From contig NZ_AOIN01000035.1 of the NCBI RefSeq assembly GCF_000337135.1, positions 1 through 64,000 of the forward strand: DNA of 64,000 bases, read 5' to 3'. This DNA is from Natrialba chahannaoensis JCM 10990. GTDB taxonomy: Archaea; Halobacteriota; Halobacteria; Halobacteriales; Natrialbaceae. The first letter of the stretch is position 1. Every line of letters begins with the position of its first letter. Below are positions 1-9,127 of the stretch, in pieces. Position numbers and translations under genes: made by a program. The notes under the pieces were generated by a model. That model searched no databases, was not told the origin of the DNA, and saw only the letters and a program-made list of their open reading frames with translations.

Positions 1-62
1 AAGCTACTGCGGAAACCAGGGAGAGAAGCGCTCAAACACGCTATCAAAGCCACACTGTGAAA

Positions 63-461
63 TCAACAAAGTGCTACACAAGAGCGTTTTTGTTTATTTA
101 ATGCCAGCGGTACAGACCGTGTTTTCCGTCTTGTGTCACTTGTTGGCAATTCTAACAAATTCCTAAAATTCACCACTTCATCTGATTTTTTGACGACTCT
201 CACATCCTCTTTAGAGGCCATCGGTACAATCATTTCTTCATAATTCTCTGTAAATTCATAACTGGGGCCATAACATGCAACTGTGTTTGGAATTAGGTCG
301 CAATCAAATGTAATCCCCATCTCGCTATAATGTATTGTACCCAACTCTTCTGTTTCAATGTCTTTTTCGGCTGCACTCAGTCCTACACCAGCGATATTAG
401 ATACGCCGACTAATACAGTTGATTGCAGTATATCTCGCCTATCTATTTTGGCTCTCATCAT
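63..461 (-). CDS. Hypothetical protein with twin-arginine-like N-terminus
   Basis: Orphan 132-aa reading frame in AT-rich DNA. The N-terminus has an Arg-Arg pair followed by a moderately hydrophobic stretch ending near Ala-Ala (residues 8-31), which resembles a Tat export signal. No lipobox Cys follows. The rest is mildly acidic, with three Cys (residues 53, 63 and two near the C-terminus at 128 and 132). I do not recognise a family. Base composition is clearly poorer in GC than the core genes further right, and it sits beside a decayed transposase, so it may be acquired or decaying DNA. Whether it is expressed is uncertain. Confidence 0.4.
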   Translation of the reverse strand: MMRAKIDRRDILQSTVLVGVSNIAGVGLSAAEKDIETEELGTIHYSEMGITFDCDLIPNTVACYGPSYEFTENYEEMIVPMASKEDVRVVKKSDEVVNFRNLLELPTSDTRRKTRSVPLALNKQKRSCVALC

Positions 462-699
462 ACAAATGTAGCTACTATTAATCAGGTAATAATACTTTCG
501 GTATTGTTATGGTATCCTCAGAAGTAGATTATTTGTTGTTCAGAACTGCCGCTGTGAAGACGTAGCGACAGGAGTGATTCATCAACACCTCTCGGCTATA
601 TTCTCCCCAAACGATTTTAATATTGGAGACAGATATTCAAATCAAATAGCCGGGTCGCTAGTACGAGGACCTTTAATGTCTGAACTCCGGACTGAATCG
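462..699. other. AT-rich non-coding stretch
   Basis: No convincing reading frame. AT-rich sequence between the orphan hypothetical gene and the transposase relic. It may contain the promoter of the leftward gene, since AT-rich runs lie just right of position 470, but no single TATA box stands out. Confidence 0.5.
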
Positions 700-1343
700 T
701 AATCAAGTATGGTGGCTGTCGAGAGTGTTTGCGGTATCACCACAAGGATTGTGGGTGATGGTTCAACGACAAGCATAATATTAATGCTCGCGCACGCGGA
801 GATGAGCCCAGTAAGCTGTTATTCGTGTTCTACTTGTTACTCTGATTTGGCACGAGTATCTGCCAGTTAGAAGCTGGAATCGATGCTTCGTACAAACGCT
901 GCAGCGGAGCGTTGAGCGGTTTGCCAGAACACTTGGCGCATCTCGAACTAATCATGTTAACCTGGTTGTGGTCAATGAGTTCCTCTGCGTTGGTAAGGCA
1001 GATTGCGAGTATAACTAATCGTTGGGTTCATATGTTCTTTCGAAACGTCGACGAAGGATTATGACGAAGACAAACCACCGCTGTTCATCCACGTCGAGCG
1101 AGGCAGCGATCGGTGACACATTGTTCCCTCAAAACCTGCTGGCAAATCAACCGTGCGGCTCTTCGTCGACAGCTACGGGGTGAAGTCGCTGACGGTCTAC
1201 CCCGAAGATTTCGTACTTACGATCTACTAAGAGAAAATACAGACCATCTGAAAGAAGCAGTTAGTTACGTGGAAGGCAAATGCGTCGACGGAACCGTACA
1301 CGTGAATACATACGAGAGTCGTATCGAGGAGTTTGAGAAATAA
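700..1343 (+). pseudogene. Decayed IS1595-family transposase
   Basis: Reading the three forward frames in turn gives ordered fragments of a haloarchaeal IS1595/ISXO2-type transposase. They are a zinc-ribbon-like end (KDCG, stop, WFNDK near 750-775), LLFVFYLLL-stop-FGTSICQLEAGIDASYK (about 815-890), LQRSVERFARTLGASR (about 900-945), YDEDKPPLFIHVERGSDR (about 1060-1112), KSTVRLFVDSYGVKSLTVY (about 1145-1200), and FRTYDLLRENTDHLKEAV through HVNTYES (1205-1325). The order matches the family, but the fragments need at least three frame changes and cross several stop codons. The usual C-terminal helices after HVNT are missing. No terminal inverted repeats were identified. The family assignment comes from remembered motif order, not a search. 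Confidence 0.72.
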
Positions 1344-1642
1344 ACTTACAGCTAGTCTTTGACTTTCCACTTTCACCGTAGAATCCTACGCAAGCCTGGC
1401 TAAGAATCTCTGAAAGGTTATGTTTGGGTTGTTCTCCCACTCAGTATCAGTACCTTTCACAAGAGTGTTGTTTCACAAGCAAGGAATAAAAAGATGCTAA
1501 TATGGCTTCTGAGATGGAAAACATAATCGTTTGAGTAATTTAAAAATCATGGGCATTAATCACAAACCATTCTGATAGAAATATTGGTGGTATTTATAAT
1601 GAGAAAGTATTTATAATCAAGGAAATTAATAATTTCTAGAAA
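1344..1642. other. AT-rich intergenic region
   Basis: No coding signal. Strongly AT-rich, with runs such as the TTTATAATGAG-like sequence near 1590-1620 that could hold the promoter for the membrane protein starting at 1643. The missing 3' end of the transposase relic is not found here. Confidence 0.5.
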
Positions 1643-2098
1643 ATGGATAATGAGAAGTCTCAACCCCTCGGTCAATCGGTCGCCCGATTTCACTTGATCC
1701 CCGTTTTAAAGACAATTTTATATTCAATCACCATTCCTAATGGGTTAATTGTTGGTGTTGTGGGCTTTTCATACATACTGAGTATGCTTGGTATCCAGAT
1801 TTTCGACCTATTTGCAGAAGGTGTCGCTGCTGGATTTCTTATGTTGTGGGTAGCCCTATTGATAGGTGGTCTCTGTGGATCGGCTGCCGCTGGATGGATC
1901 ACTGCAAAGCGATACGGAACTACGACTCCGCTTCTGCTAATTGTCCCCTTTGGATTGGTTGCATTTCCACTCTATTTTTTTCAACCGTGGGAGGGGATCC
2001 CACCGCTGGGAAGTATTGCGGTCACGCTAATCGTGCCGCTCTTCATTGGTACTGTCGGAGCAATCGCAGGAGTCCTCATTAGTGCTGCAATGAAGTAA
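1643..2098 (+). CDS. Hypothetical four-helix membrane protein
   Basis: A 151-aa protein with four hydrophobic segments, at about residues 25-50, 57-82, 92-112 and 120-149. Short charged loops include a conserved-looking AKRYG turn. No catalytic or ligand motif was seen and the family is not recognised. It lies at the right edge of the AT-rich accessory stretch. The stop codon is followed at once by a T-run (2104-2108) and a short perfect hairpin, TCTCCT-GT-AGGAGA (2116-2129), which could end transcription. Start is the ATG preceded by an AT-rich leader. Confidence 0.6.
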   Translation: MDNEKSQPLGQSVARFHLIPVLKTILYSITIPNGLIVGVVGFSYILSMLGIQIFDLFAEGVAAGFLMLWVALLIGGLCGSAAAGWITAKRYGTTTPLLLIVPFGLVAFPLYFFQPWEGIPPLGSIAVTLIVPLFIGTVGAIAGVLISAAMK

Positions 2099-2486
2099 GA
2101 ATCTTTTTCGTTCGCTCTCCTGTAGGAGATTGTTGATACTGTTCCGCTAGTCGTTATATCATCCACCTCCAAGTAGAACATACCTTCCAGTCGTATTGTG
2201 GTTGGTGAGCAATGGTGCTACCTATATATCGATTATTTGACCATTCTCGATGGGGGGATCTAGGATAGTCCTTGGTCTGGTATCAAGCCCGAGGTGGCGA
2301 TTCCAACGATACTGTTTGTCGGGGGCAATATAACAGAAATACCCTGTCCAACAATACCATCTATATCGTGTTACAATAGCAACACACTAAATCACACACC
2401 ACGCTGCCCAACCAACTTACGGACGTTCTCACAACGATAGACAGTCACGAGCAGTTATGGGTCCATCCGTGGTCGACGCCTACCAC
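2099..2486. other. Intergenic region with possible terminator and promoter
   Basis: Holds the T-run and hairpin (2104-2129) behind the upstream membrane protein. Near its right end is a TATA-like ttatggg (2455-2461), 26-32 nt before the preferred start of the next lipoprotein. No other coding or structural signal was seen. Confidence 0.5.
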
Positions 2487-3431
2487 ATGAGCAACTCGAG
2501 TTCGACGACGAGGACGATCACGCGCCGTGGCGCTATCGGTACGCTTGCGGTCGGCCTGGCGGGACTGGCCGGCTGTATGAGCAGCGGGGACACGGACGAG
2601 CCGTCGGGCAACGGGTCTGACGACGGCGATTCGAACGGTCACGACGGCAACGGTGAGGCTAACGGCGAGGAAGGCTTCGAGCGCGAAATTCCTGACCGTG
2701 ACATCGAGGCTGACTGGGACGAGGCCGCCGCCTTCCGGACCTGGCTCACCGACGCGGACCCGTTCAACGGTGGCAACCGCCGCTTCGACTACACCGAGGC
2801 GTTCCCCGAGGGAACCGACTTCGAGGGCATCTTCCCCGACTACTTCGAGGTCTCGTCGGAGACCGTCGATGCGCACCTGATCCAGTCGCTCACGCAGGTC
2901 TTTTTCGGTTCGTTCGATCAGGACGCCATCCTCGCGGGCGTCGAGGACGACGACGAGTACGAGTTCGTCGAGGAGTACGAGGGGTTCGCGGTCATCGACG
3001 CACCGATCCCGAACACCGCTGGCCGGCGCGACATCGCCGTCGGCGAGTCGGCTATCGTCATCGGCCCGGATTACGAGGAGCGGATCGATGCCCACCGTGG
3101 CAGCCACGACCGCCTGGAGGACATCGACCAGGAGTTCACCCACCTCTTCCGGCAGTTCCCCCACAGGACGACGCTCACCGGGGAGTACAACGCACCCGAA
3201 GGGAGCGACGTCTCGCTCGACGAGATCTACATCTGGGGCGTCTCGAGTGAGTCGCCGATGGCGGACACCATGACCTGGGTGTTCATCCTGGAGGAAGGTA
3301 CCGAGCCGACCGATGAAATCGTGGCCGAACTCGAGGGCATCTCGGATGACGTCCACGACACCGAGGTTGAGGGGCGGACGGTGACGATTACCGGCGGTGC
3401 ACCGAACGTCTCGCCCGGGTCCGACGAGTAG
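2487..3431 (+). CDS. Tat lipoprotein, hypothetical
   Basis: Predicted 314-aa exported lipoprotein. A twin-arginine signal (RR near residues 14-15) runs through a hydrophobic core to the lipobox LAGC, with the lipidated Cys at about residue 30. A Gly/Asn/Asp/Glu-rich linker follows (about residues 33-65), then a mixed alpha/beta domain with no recognised catalytic motif. An in-frame upstream ATG at 2457 would add ten residues that do not fit a signal peptide. The ATG at 2487 also has a TATA-like element at the leaderless distance. It is monocistronic and converges with serA. The binding role is unknown. Confidence 0.75.
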   Translation: MSNSSSTTRTITRRGAIGTLAVGLAGLAGCMSSGDTDEPSGNGSDDGDSNGHDGNGEANGEEGFEREIPDRDIEADWDEAAAFRTWLTDADPFNGGNRRFDYTEAFPEGTDFEGIFPDYFEVSSETVDAHLIQSLTQVFFGSFDQDAILAGVEDDDEYEFVEEYEGFAVIDAPIPNTAGRRDIAVGESAIVIGPDYEERIDAHRGSHDRLEDIDQEFTHLFRQFPHRTTLTGEYNAPEGSDVSLDEIYIWGVSSESPMADTMTWVFILEEGTEPTDEIVAELEGISDDVHDTEVEGRTVTITGGAPNVSPGSDE

Positions 3432-3506
3432 GCGCTCAGACTGACGGGGACACGTTCAGCGGAGTCGCGTGAGTGTGGAGAAAAGACGGCTTTCTGGTTT
3501 CGGGCT

Positions 3507-5093
3507 TCAGTGCTGGCCGTTCAGCGTGATGTAATCGACGCCGATGATCCGCTCATCATCGTTGAGTTCGTCTTTCGCTGCGTCGGGGACCTGGCTGTCA
3601 ACGTTGTACACCGTCAGCGCTTCGCCGCCGATCGTTTCGCGAGCGTTGAACATCCCAGCGATGTTGACACCGTGTTTGCCCATTACGGTCCCGATGAGGC
3701 CGATAACGCCCGGCTCGTCCGTGTTGCGCGTGACGACCATCTTCCCGTGTGGGATCGCATCGACACGGTAGCCGTCGACGCGGACGATACGTGGGTCGTC
3801 GCCCGCGAAGAGCGTTCCGTCGACGGTGATCGAATCGTCGTCGTTGCTGACAGTCACCGAGATCAGGCTCTGGAAGTCCGCAGCCTGGCGGGTCTTCGAC
3901 TCCGTTACGTCGACGCCGCGGTCTTCGGCGATCTGTGGCGCGTTGACCGCGTTGACCTGCCACTCGAGTGGCTCGAAGACCCCCTTCAGTGCCGAGGCAG
4001 TGACGAACTCGATGTCTTCGTCTGCGATGTCGCCCTCGTAGGTGACTTCGATGTTCTCGATGCGGCCATTGAGGAGTTGGGCGGCGACCTTGCCGCCGGT
4101 CTCGGCGATTTCGATGTACGGCTCGAGACGCGGGAAGGCACTCTCGTCGATCGAGGGCGCGTTGAGCGCGTTCGCGACCGGCTCTTCGGCGAGTGCGGCG
4201 TTGACCTGCTCGGCCGTCGAGGTCGCGACGTTCTCCTGGGCTGCTTCCGTCGAGGCACCGAGGTGGGGCGTGACGATGATGTCGTCGTGTTCGAGCAGCG
4301 GCGAGTCGGCGGCGAGCGGTTCCTCGGCGAAAACGTCGAGTGCCGCACCGGAGACGGTGCCGTCCTCGACTTTGGCGGCGAGTGCGTCCTCCTGAATGAT
4401 GCCGCCGCGGCCGACGTTGACCACGTAGCCGCCTTCCAGCAGGTCGAGTTCGTCGGGACCAATCATCCCCTCCGTTTCGGGGGTCAGCGGCGTGTGGATA
4501 GTGAGGAAGTCGGCACGGGCGAGACAGTCCTCGAAGTCGACGAGTTCGGCACCGAGGCGGTCGGCACGCTCCTCGGAGATGTAGGGGTCGAAGGCGACGA
4601 TGTCCATGCCGAGCGAATCGAGCTTTTTGGCGACCTCCTGGCCGACACGGCCGAGGCCGACGACGCCCAGCGTCTTGCTGTCGAGTTCGGCACCGAGATA
4701 CTCGCTTTTGGCCCACTCGCCGTCCTTCAGACGGATGTGGGCCTGTGGAATCGAGCGCGCGGCGGCGAACGTCATTGCGACGGTGTGCTCTGCGGCCGCG
4801 CGAACGTTTCCTTCCGGTGCGTTGGCGACGATCACGCCGTTGTCGGTTGCAGCCTCGATGTCGATGTTGTCGACGCCGATCCCAGCACGGCCGACGATGA
4901 CCAGGTCTTCGGCGGCTTCGAGTACGTCGTCGGTGACCTCCGTCCCGGAGCGGACGATAAGCCCGTTGGCGGTAGACACTGCCTCAAGGAGATCCTCGCC
5001 CTCAAGTTCGTAGCCCGTTTCGACGTCGTGGCCGGCGTCTCTGAGTACGTCAAGACCCGCGTCCGCGATGGGGTCCGTGACGAGCACGTTCAT
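3507..5093 (-). CDS. serA: D-3-phosphoglycerate dehydrogenase
   Basis: Catalyses the first step of phosphorylated serine synthesis, oxidising 3-phosphoglycerate to 3-phosphohydroxypyruvate with NAD. The 528-aa protein has the long (type I) architecture: a catalytic and NAD domain with GLGRVG at about residues 146-151, the active-site Arg in NVGRGG (about 229) and His in TPHLGAS (about 277), then an intervening domain and a C-terminal ACT domain (about 450-528) containing DEPGVIG, a usual serine-sensing module. The open frame extends upstream, but homology begins at MNVLVTDPI. That ATG has a TATA-like box 25-33 nt upstream and a hairpin in between. It lies downstream of the dpp operon on the same strand, with its own promoter. 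Confidence 0.95.
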   Translation of the reverse strand: MNVLVTDPIADAGLDVLRDAGHDVETGYELEGEDLLEAVSTANGLIVRSGTEVTDDVLEAAEDLVIVGRAGIGVDNIDIEAATDNGVIVANAPEGNVRAAAEHTVAMTFAAARSIPQAHIRLKDGEWAKSEYLGAELDSKTLGVVGLGRVGQEVAKKLDSLGMDIVAFDPYISEERADRLGAELVDFEDCLARADFLTIHTPLTPETEGMIGPDELDLLEGGYVVNVGRGGIIQEDALAAKVEDGTVSGAALDVFAEEPLAADSPLLEHDDIIVTPHLGASTEAAQENVATSTAEQVNAALAEEPVANALNAPSIDESAFPRLEPYIEIAETGGKVAAQLLNGRIENIEVTYEGDIADEDIEFVTASALKGVFEPLEWQVNAVNAPQIAEDRGVDVTESKTRQAADFQSLISVTVSNDDDSITVDGTLFAGDDPRIVRVDGYRVDAIPHGKMVVTRNTDEPGVIGLIGTVMGKHGVNIAGMFNARETIGGEALTVYNVDSQVPDAAKDELNDDERIIGVDYITLNGQH

Positions 5094-5126
5094 GCGCGAG
5101 ACAATCGCGCGCAGCAGGTAAACCCT
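5094..5126 (-). promoter_or_regulatory. serA promoter with a palindrome next to the start codon
   Basis: Read on the minus strand, GGGTTTACC (5126-5118) is a TATA-like box centred about 29 nt before the serA ATG. Between it and the ATG is a perfect inverted repeat, GCGCGA-gacaa-TCGCGC (5094-5110). If the mRNA is leaderless, this palindrome lies across the -1 to -17 region, a good place for repressor binding. Function is inferred. Confidence 0.55.
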
Positions 5127-5227
5127 TCCGTTGTCGCCACGGGTGGCAAAAACTACCTTGTCGGCGCTGGCTGGCGATTTTGCGGTTCCATCGCGCACCC
5201 GCCTTCCAACTCATCCTCTTCGTTCCA

Positions 5228-7246
5228 CTACTGTGAACTGTGTTCGAGCCGCGGCACTGCCTCAACCAGCGCGGCTGTCTCGGGATGACTCGGATCCACG
5301 AGTACCCGTTCGGTCGGCCCCGCCTCGACCACCTCGCCGTTCGAAAGGACGACGACCCGATCCGAGACGTGCTCGACCACGTCCAGATCGTGAGAGATCA
5401 ACAGGTACGTCAACTCGAGTTCCCGCTGCAGTTCCAACAACAGGTTGAGAATCCGCGCCTGCACCGAGACGTCGAGCGCCGAGACGGGCTCGTCGAGAAC
5501 GACCAGGCGCGGATCGAGTGCGATTGCCCGTGCAATCGCAACGCGCTGGAGCTGCCCGCCCGAGAGCTCGTGGGGATACCGCTCGGCGTGGCGCTCCGAG
5601 AGCCCGACCGACTCGAGTAACTCGCTGACGCGGTCGCGCCGTCGCTGTTCGTCCCAGCCGTTCGCGTGCAAGGGTTCGGCGATCACTTGCGCGACCGGCA
5701 GCCGTGGGTTGAGACTCGAACGGGGGTTCTGGAAGACGACGCCCACGTCGCGGAGGGTGGCTGCCGTGCGTGTTTCGGCTGCGCCGACGAGGGTGCCGTC
5801 GAACCGAACTGCACCGCTCGTGGGTGTTTCGAGCCCCGTCACCAGATTCGCGAGGGTGGACTTGCCGCTCCCGCTCTCGCCGACGAGCCCCAGCGTTTCG
5901 CCAGCCGCAATCTCGAGTGTCACGTCGTCGACGGCCTGCAGGTTCCGGTCGGTTCCGAGAAGACGCCTGAGCAGCCCGCCCGCCTGCTGGTACCGTTTGG
6001 AGACGCCCTCGAGAGAGACGAGCGAGTCAGTGCCGGCGTTCGTTCTCGGCGGCGGGTTCGCTGTTCTGGCGCTAGCTGTGGCCGAGGCGGTACTCGAGTC
6101 ACCCCCGCCGCACTGGGTCTCTCCGTTCCCGTACACCAGACCTGATCCACCATCGTCGTCGGACTCACCGAACACGACGCCCTCGCGACACCGAACCGTT
6201 CCGTCGTCGCGTTCGAACGTCGGCGGCTCTCCCTCTTGACAGGTGTCGACCGCCGCCGGACACCGCGGCGCGAACGGACAGCCCGGCTGCTCGCCGAGGC
6301 GCTCCGGCACCGTCCCCTCAATTGTCGGCACTCGTCGCTTTCTCGCCGCCTGACTGGTCCGGCACTCGAGTAGCGCTCTCGTGTAGGGGTGGTGTGGCTC
6401 TGCGAGCACGCGGTCGGTCGGGCCGGTTTCCATCACCTGGCCGGCGTAGAGTACGACGACGCGGTCGCAGATGTCGGCGACGACGCCGAGGTCGTGGGTG
6501 ATGAGCAGGGTGGCCATGTTGCGCTCGTCGGTGAGCCGTCGGAGGCGATCCAGCAGTTGCGCTTGCGTCGTCGTATCGAGCGCGGTCGTGGGTTCGTCGG
6601 CGATCAGCAGGTCGGGGTCGGAGGCGAGCGCGATAGCCAGGCCGGCGCGCTGGCGCATTCCGCCGGAGAATTCGTGGGGATAGTCGTCGACACGGTCGGC
6701 GGGATCGTCGATACCGACCTGGTCCATCAGTTCGACGGCGCGCTCGCGGTGGTCTCGCCAGTCCGATCGGCTGGCGAACAGCGGCGCGTGCAGGTAGTCG
6801 AGCAGGCGTTGTTGCTCCGGCTGGTCGTGGACCTTGAGCGATTCAGCGATCTGTTCGCCGACATCGAACGCGGGGTTCAGCGTCTGATCGGGGTCCTGAA
6901 ACACCATCGAGACGGTGTCACCGCGTAGCTGTCTGCGGGCTCGATCGTCCGCCTCGTGGACGTTCACGCCGTCGATATGGACGGTGCCGCCGACGACCTC
7001 GCCGGGTTCCTGCAGCCCGATGATCGAGCGGGCCGTGACGGACTTACCACAGCCGCTCTCGCCGACGATCCCGACGGTTTCGCCCGGTTCGACGCTGAAC
7101 GAGACACCGTCGACCGCGCGGACGGGGCCGTCGTGCGTTCCGAACTGTACCTGCAGATTCTCGACGGCGAGGAGGCTCGTCACCTCGTCGTCGGGGGTGG
7201 CTGCGTCGTCAGGACCGTACTCGAGTGTGGGTGGTGTCGTGGTCAT
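5228..7246 (-). CDS. Fused dipeptide/oligopeptide ABC transporter ATPase (DppD-DppF)
   Basis: One 672-aa polypeptide with two complete nucleotide-binding domains. The first (about residues 25-345) has Walker A GESGCGKS, signature SGGMRQR and Walker B LLIADEP, then the Cys-rich oligopeptide-transporter extension CPFAPRCP. A Ser/Thr/Gly-rich linker (about 365-410) leads to the second domain, with [16 protein letters not shown] and LVVLDEP. In most bacteria these are separate DppD and DppF proteins. It powers uptake of dipeptides, oligopeptides or nickel-type substrates through the adjacent permeases. It is the last gene of the operon, 24 nt after dppC. Confidence 0.93.
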   Translation of the reverse strand: MTTTPPTLEYGPDDAATPDDEVTSLLAVENLQVQFGTHDGPVRAVDGVSFSVEPGETVGIVGESGCGKSVTARSIIGLQEPGEVVGGTVHIDGVNVHEADDRARRQLRGDTVSMVFQDPDQTLNPAFDVGEQIAESLKVHDQPEQQRLLDYLHAPLFASRSDWRDHRERAVELMDQVGIDDPADRVDDYPHEFSGGMRQRAGLAIALASDPDLLIADEPTTALDTTTQAQLLDRLRRLTDERNMATLLITHDLGVVADICDRVVVLYAGQVMETGPTDRVLAEPHHPYTRALLECRTSQAARKRRVPTIEGTVPERLGEQPGCPFAPRCPAAVDTCQEGEPPTFERDDGTVRCREGVVFGESDDDGGSGLVYGNGETQCGGGDSSTASATASARTANPPPRTNAGTDSLVSLEGVSKRYQQAGGLLRRLLGTDRNLQAVDDVTLEIAAGETLGLVGESGSGKSTLANLVTGLETPTSGAVRFDGTLVGAAETRTAATLRDVGVVFQNPRSSLNPRLPVAQVIAEPLHANGWDEQRRRDRVSELLESVGLSERHAERYPHELSGGQLQRVAIARAIALDPRLVVLDEPVSALDVSVQARILNLLLELQRELELTYLLISHDLDVVEHVSDRVVVLSNGEVVEAGPTERVLVDPSHPETAALVEAVPRLEHSSQ

Positions 7247-7270
7247 CTGGGTCTGTGGGTGGTGTGGTAG

Positions 7271-8179
7271 TCACGTCGGTTTCTCAAGCGTTGTCTCGTG
7301 ATTCGGGTCAAGCATGTCGCGCAGGCCGTCGCCGAGCAGGGTAAACCCGAGCACGGTGCACATGATGACGACGCCGGGAACGTTCGCGATCCACCAGGCG
7401 GTACGGAGGTGGTGACGGCCGTCGGCGAGCATCGTCCCCCACTCGGGGGTCGGTGGCTGTGCGCCGAGGCCGATGAACGAGAGGCCGGCGGTGCCGAGGA
7501 TGACCGTCCCCATGTTCAGCGTTGCGAGGACGACTACCGGGCCGGCGACGTTCGGCAGGAGGTGTCGCGTCGCGATCCGAAACCGGGAGACGTTCATCAG
7601 CCGTGCGGCGCGCACGAAGTCACGCTCTTTCGTCGCGAGCACAGTCCCACGGACGAGCCGCGCGTAGGAAGCCCAGCCGACGACGGCGAGTGCGAGCATC
7701 ACGTTCCGCAGACTCGGGCCGAGGATGCCGGCGATCACGAGCGCGAGGACGAGTCCGGGGAAGGCGAGCTGGATATCGACGAGCCGCATCAGCGCCTCAT
7801 CGACCCAGCCACCGGCGTAGCCTGCGAGCAGGCCGATCGTCGTCCCCAGCACGAGCCGGATCCCAGTGACGGCGACGGCGATGCCGAGTGAAAGCCGCGC
7901 ACCGTAGAGGATCCGTGAGAGTATATCGCGGCCGAGCTGGTCGGTGCCGAAGGGATGGGCCAGCGAGGGCCCCTGCAGGCGATTCGCGAGATCTTGCGTC
8001 GCCGGATCGTATGGCGCAACGAGGGGCCCGATGATCGCGGCGATCGTGATCGCCGTCACGATACTCAGCCCCGCGACGTTGAGCGGGTTCGCACAGAACG
8101 TCGCCAGTGTTCGCGACGTTCGGAGGGCGCGATACCGGCGACCGATCGCGCCTGCGATGGACTCGAGTACGACGCTCAC
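7271..8179 (-). CDS. dppC: Dipeptide/oligopeptide ABC transporter permease (DppC type)
   Basis: A 302-aa inner permease. It has an N-terminal transmembrane segment (about residues 35-55), an OppC-type region with ATQDLANRLQGPS and FGTDQLGRDILSR, and five more membrane helices. The EAA-like cytoplasmic loop includes VRGTVLATKERDFVRAAR, which couples to the ATPase. It overlaps the end of dppB by 4 nt (ATGA), so translation is probably coupled. It forms the channel with DppB. Confidence 0.93.
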   Translation of the reverse strand: MSVVLESIAGAIGRRYRALRTSRTLATFCANPLNVAGLSIVTAITIAAIIGPLVAPYDPATQDLANRLQGPSLAHPFGTDQLGRDILSRILYGARLSLGIAVAVTGIRLVLGTTIGLLAGYAGGWVDEALMRLVDIQLAFPGLVLALVIAGILGPSLRNVMLALAVVGWASYARLVRGTVLATKERDFVRAARLMNVSRFRIATRHLLPNVAGPVVVLATLNMGTVILGTAGLSFIGLGAQPPTPEWGTMLADGRHHLRTAWWIANVPGVVIMCTVLGFTLLGDGLRDMLDPNHETTLEKPT

Positions 8180-9126
8180 GCGGGGTCACCTCCGAGCTCG
8201 ACGCGGGGGTCGAGGTAGCGGTAGCTCAGGTCGACGAGCAGGTTCGTTACGACGAAGGCGACCGCGGTGAAGAGGGTGATCCCCTGCACGACCGGGTAGT
8301 TGCGCTCGAAGACGGCGTCGACGAGCAGCATGCCGAGTCCGGGGCGCTGGAAGACGATCTCGATCACGACCGCGCCGTTGAGCAGCGCGCCGAGCTGGAC
8401 GCCGAGGATGGTCACGACGGGGACGAGCGCGTTTCGCAGCGCGTGTTTGTAGATGACAATCCGCTCGCGCAGCCCCTTCGAGCGCGCGGTGTCGAGGTAG
8501 CCCTCGTCGAGGACTTCGAGCATTGAACTCCTGACGAGCCGGGTTAGCACGGCGGCCATGCCGGTGCCGAGCGTGATTGCAGGGAGGACGAGCTGGCTGT
8601 AGCTCCCCGCGCCGGCGACCGGGAGGACGCCGAGTGTCAGCGCGAAGACGAGGATTAGCAGGTAGCCGAGCCAGAAGTTCGGCATCGAGACGCCGATCAG
8701 TGCACCGAGTTGGCTCGCGCGGTCGATTGCTGTCCCGCGATGAACGGCGCTCAGGACGCCGGTCGGAATCGCGAGCGCGAGCGCGACGACCACCGAAGCG
8801 GCGGCGAGTTCGAGCGTTAGCGGGAGTGCGTCGAGGATGAGTCCTGTGACGGACGCGTCGCTGTAGTACGAGGTTCCCAGATCCCCGCGCAGCACGTCGG
8901 TGAGCCAGTCACCGTACTGGAGTGGCACCGGCTCGTCCATGCCCTGTTCCGCGCGGAACGCCTCGATTTCGGCCTCGGAGGGTTGGCGGTCGAGTTGCTG
9001 GCTGAGGATCACCTCGGCCGGATCGCCGGGCGTCAGAAAGAGCAACCCGTAGGTGATGATCGAGACGCCAGTGAGCACCACGAGCGATGTGCCGAACCGA
9101 TGGACGAGGTAGGATGCCGTATCCAT
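8176..9126 (-). CDS. dppB: Dipeptide/oligopeptide ABC transporter permease (DppB type)
   Basis: A 316-aa permease with the DppB/OppB layout: an N-terminal helix (about residues 10-30), the periplasmic-side stretch LTPGDPAEV, then five helices. The EAA loop is LVRSSMLEVLDEGYLDTARS, followed by KGL. It begins one base after the stop of dppA and overlaps dppC by 4 nt, so the three genes form one transcript. Substrate class (peptide or nickel) cannot be decided from the permease. Confidence 0.93.
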   Translation of the reverse strand: MDTASYLVHRFGTSLVVLTGVSIITYGLLFLTPGDPAEVILSQQLDRQPSEAEIEAFRAEQGMDEPVPLQYGDWLTDVLRGDLGTSYYSDASVTGLILDALPLTLELAAASVVVALALAIPTGVLSAVHRGTAIDRASQLGALIGVSMPNFWLGYLLILVFALTLGVLPVAGAGSYSQLVLPAITLGTGMAAVLTRLVRSSMLEVLDEGYLDTARSKGLRERIVIYKHALRNALVPVVTILGVQLGALLNGAVVIEIVFQRPGLGMLLVDAVFERNYPVVQGITLFTAVAFVVTNLLVDLSYRYLDPRVELGGDPA

Positions 9127-9127
9127 G

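Noticed and set aside
3510-5288. A 592-codon plus-strand frame opposite serA
   Set aside because: It is the complement of serA in a GC-rich genome. It has no domain pattern, and serA motifs are unmistakable on the minus strand.
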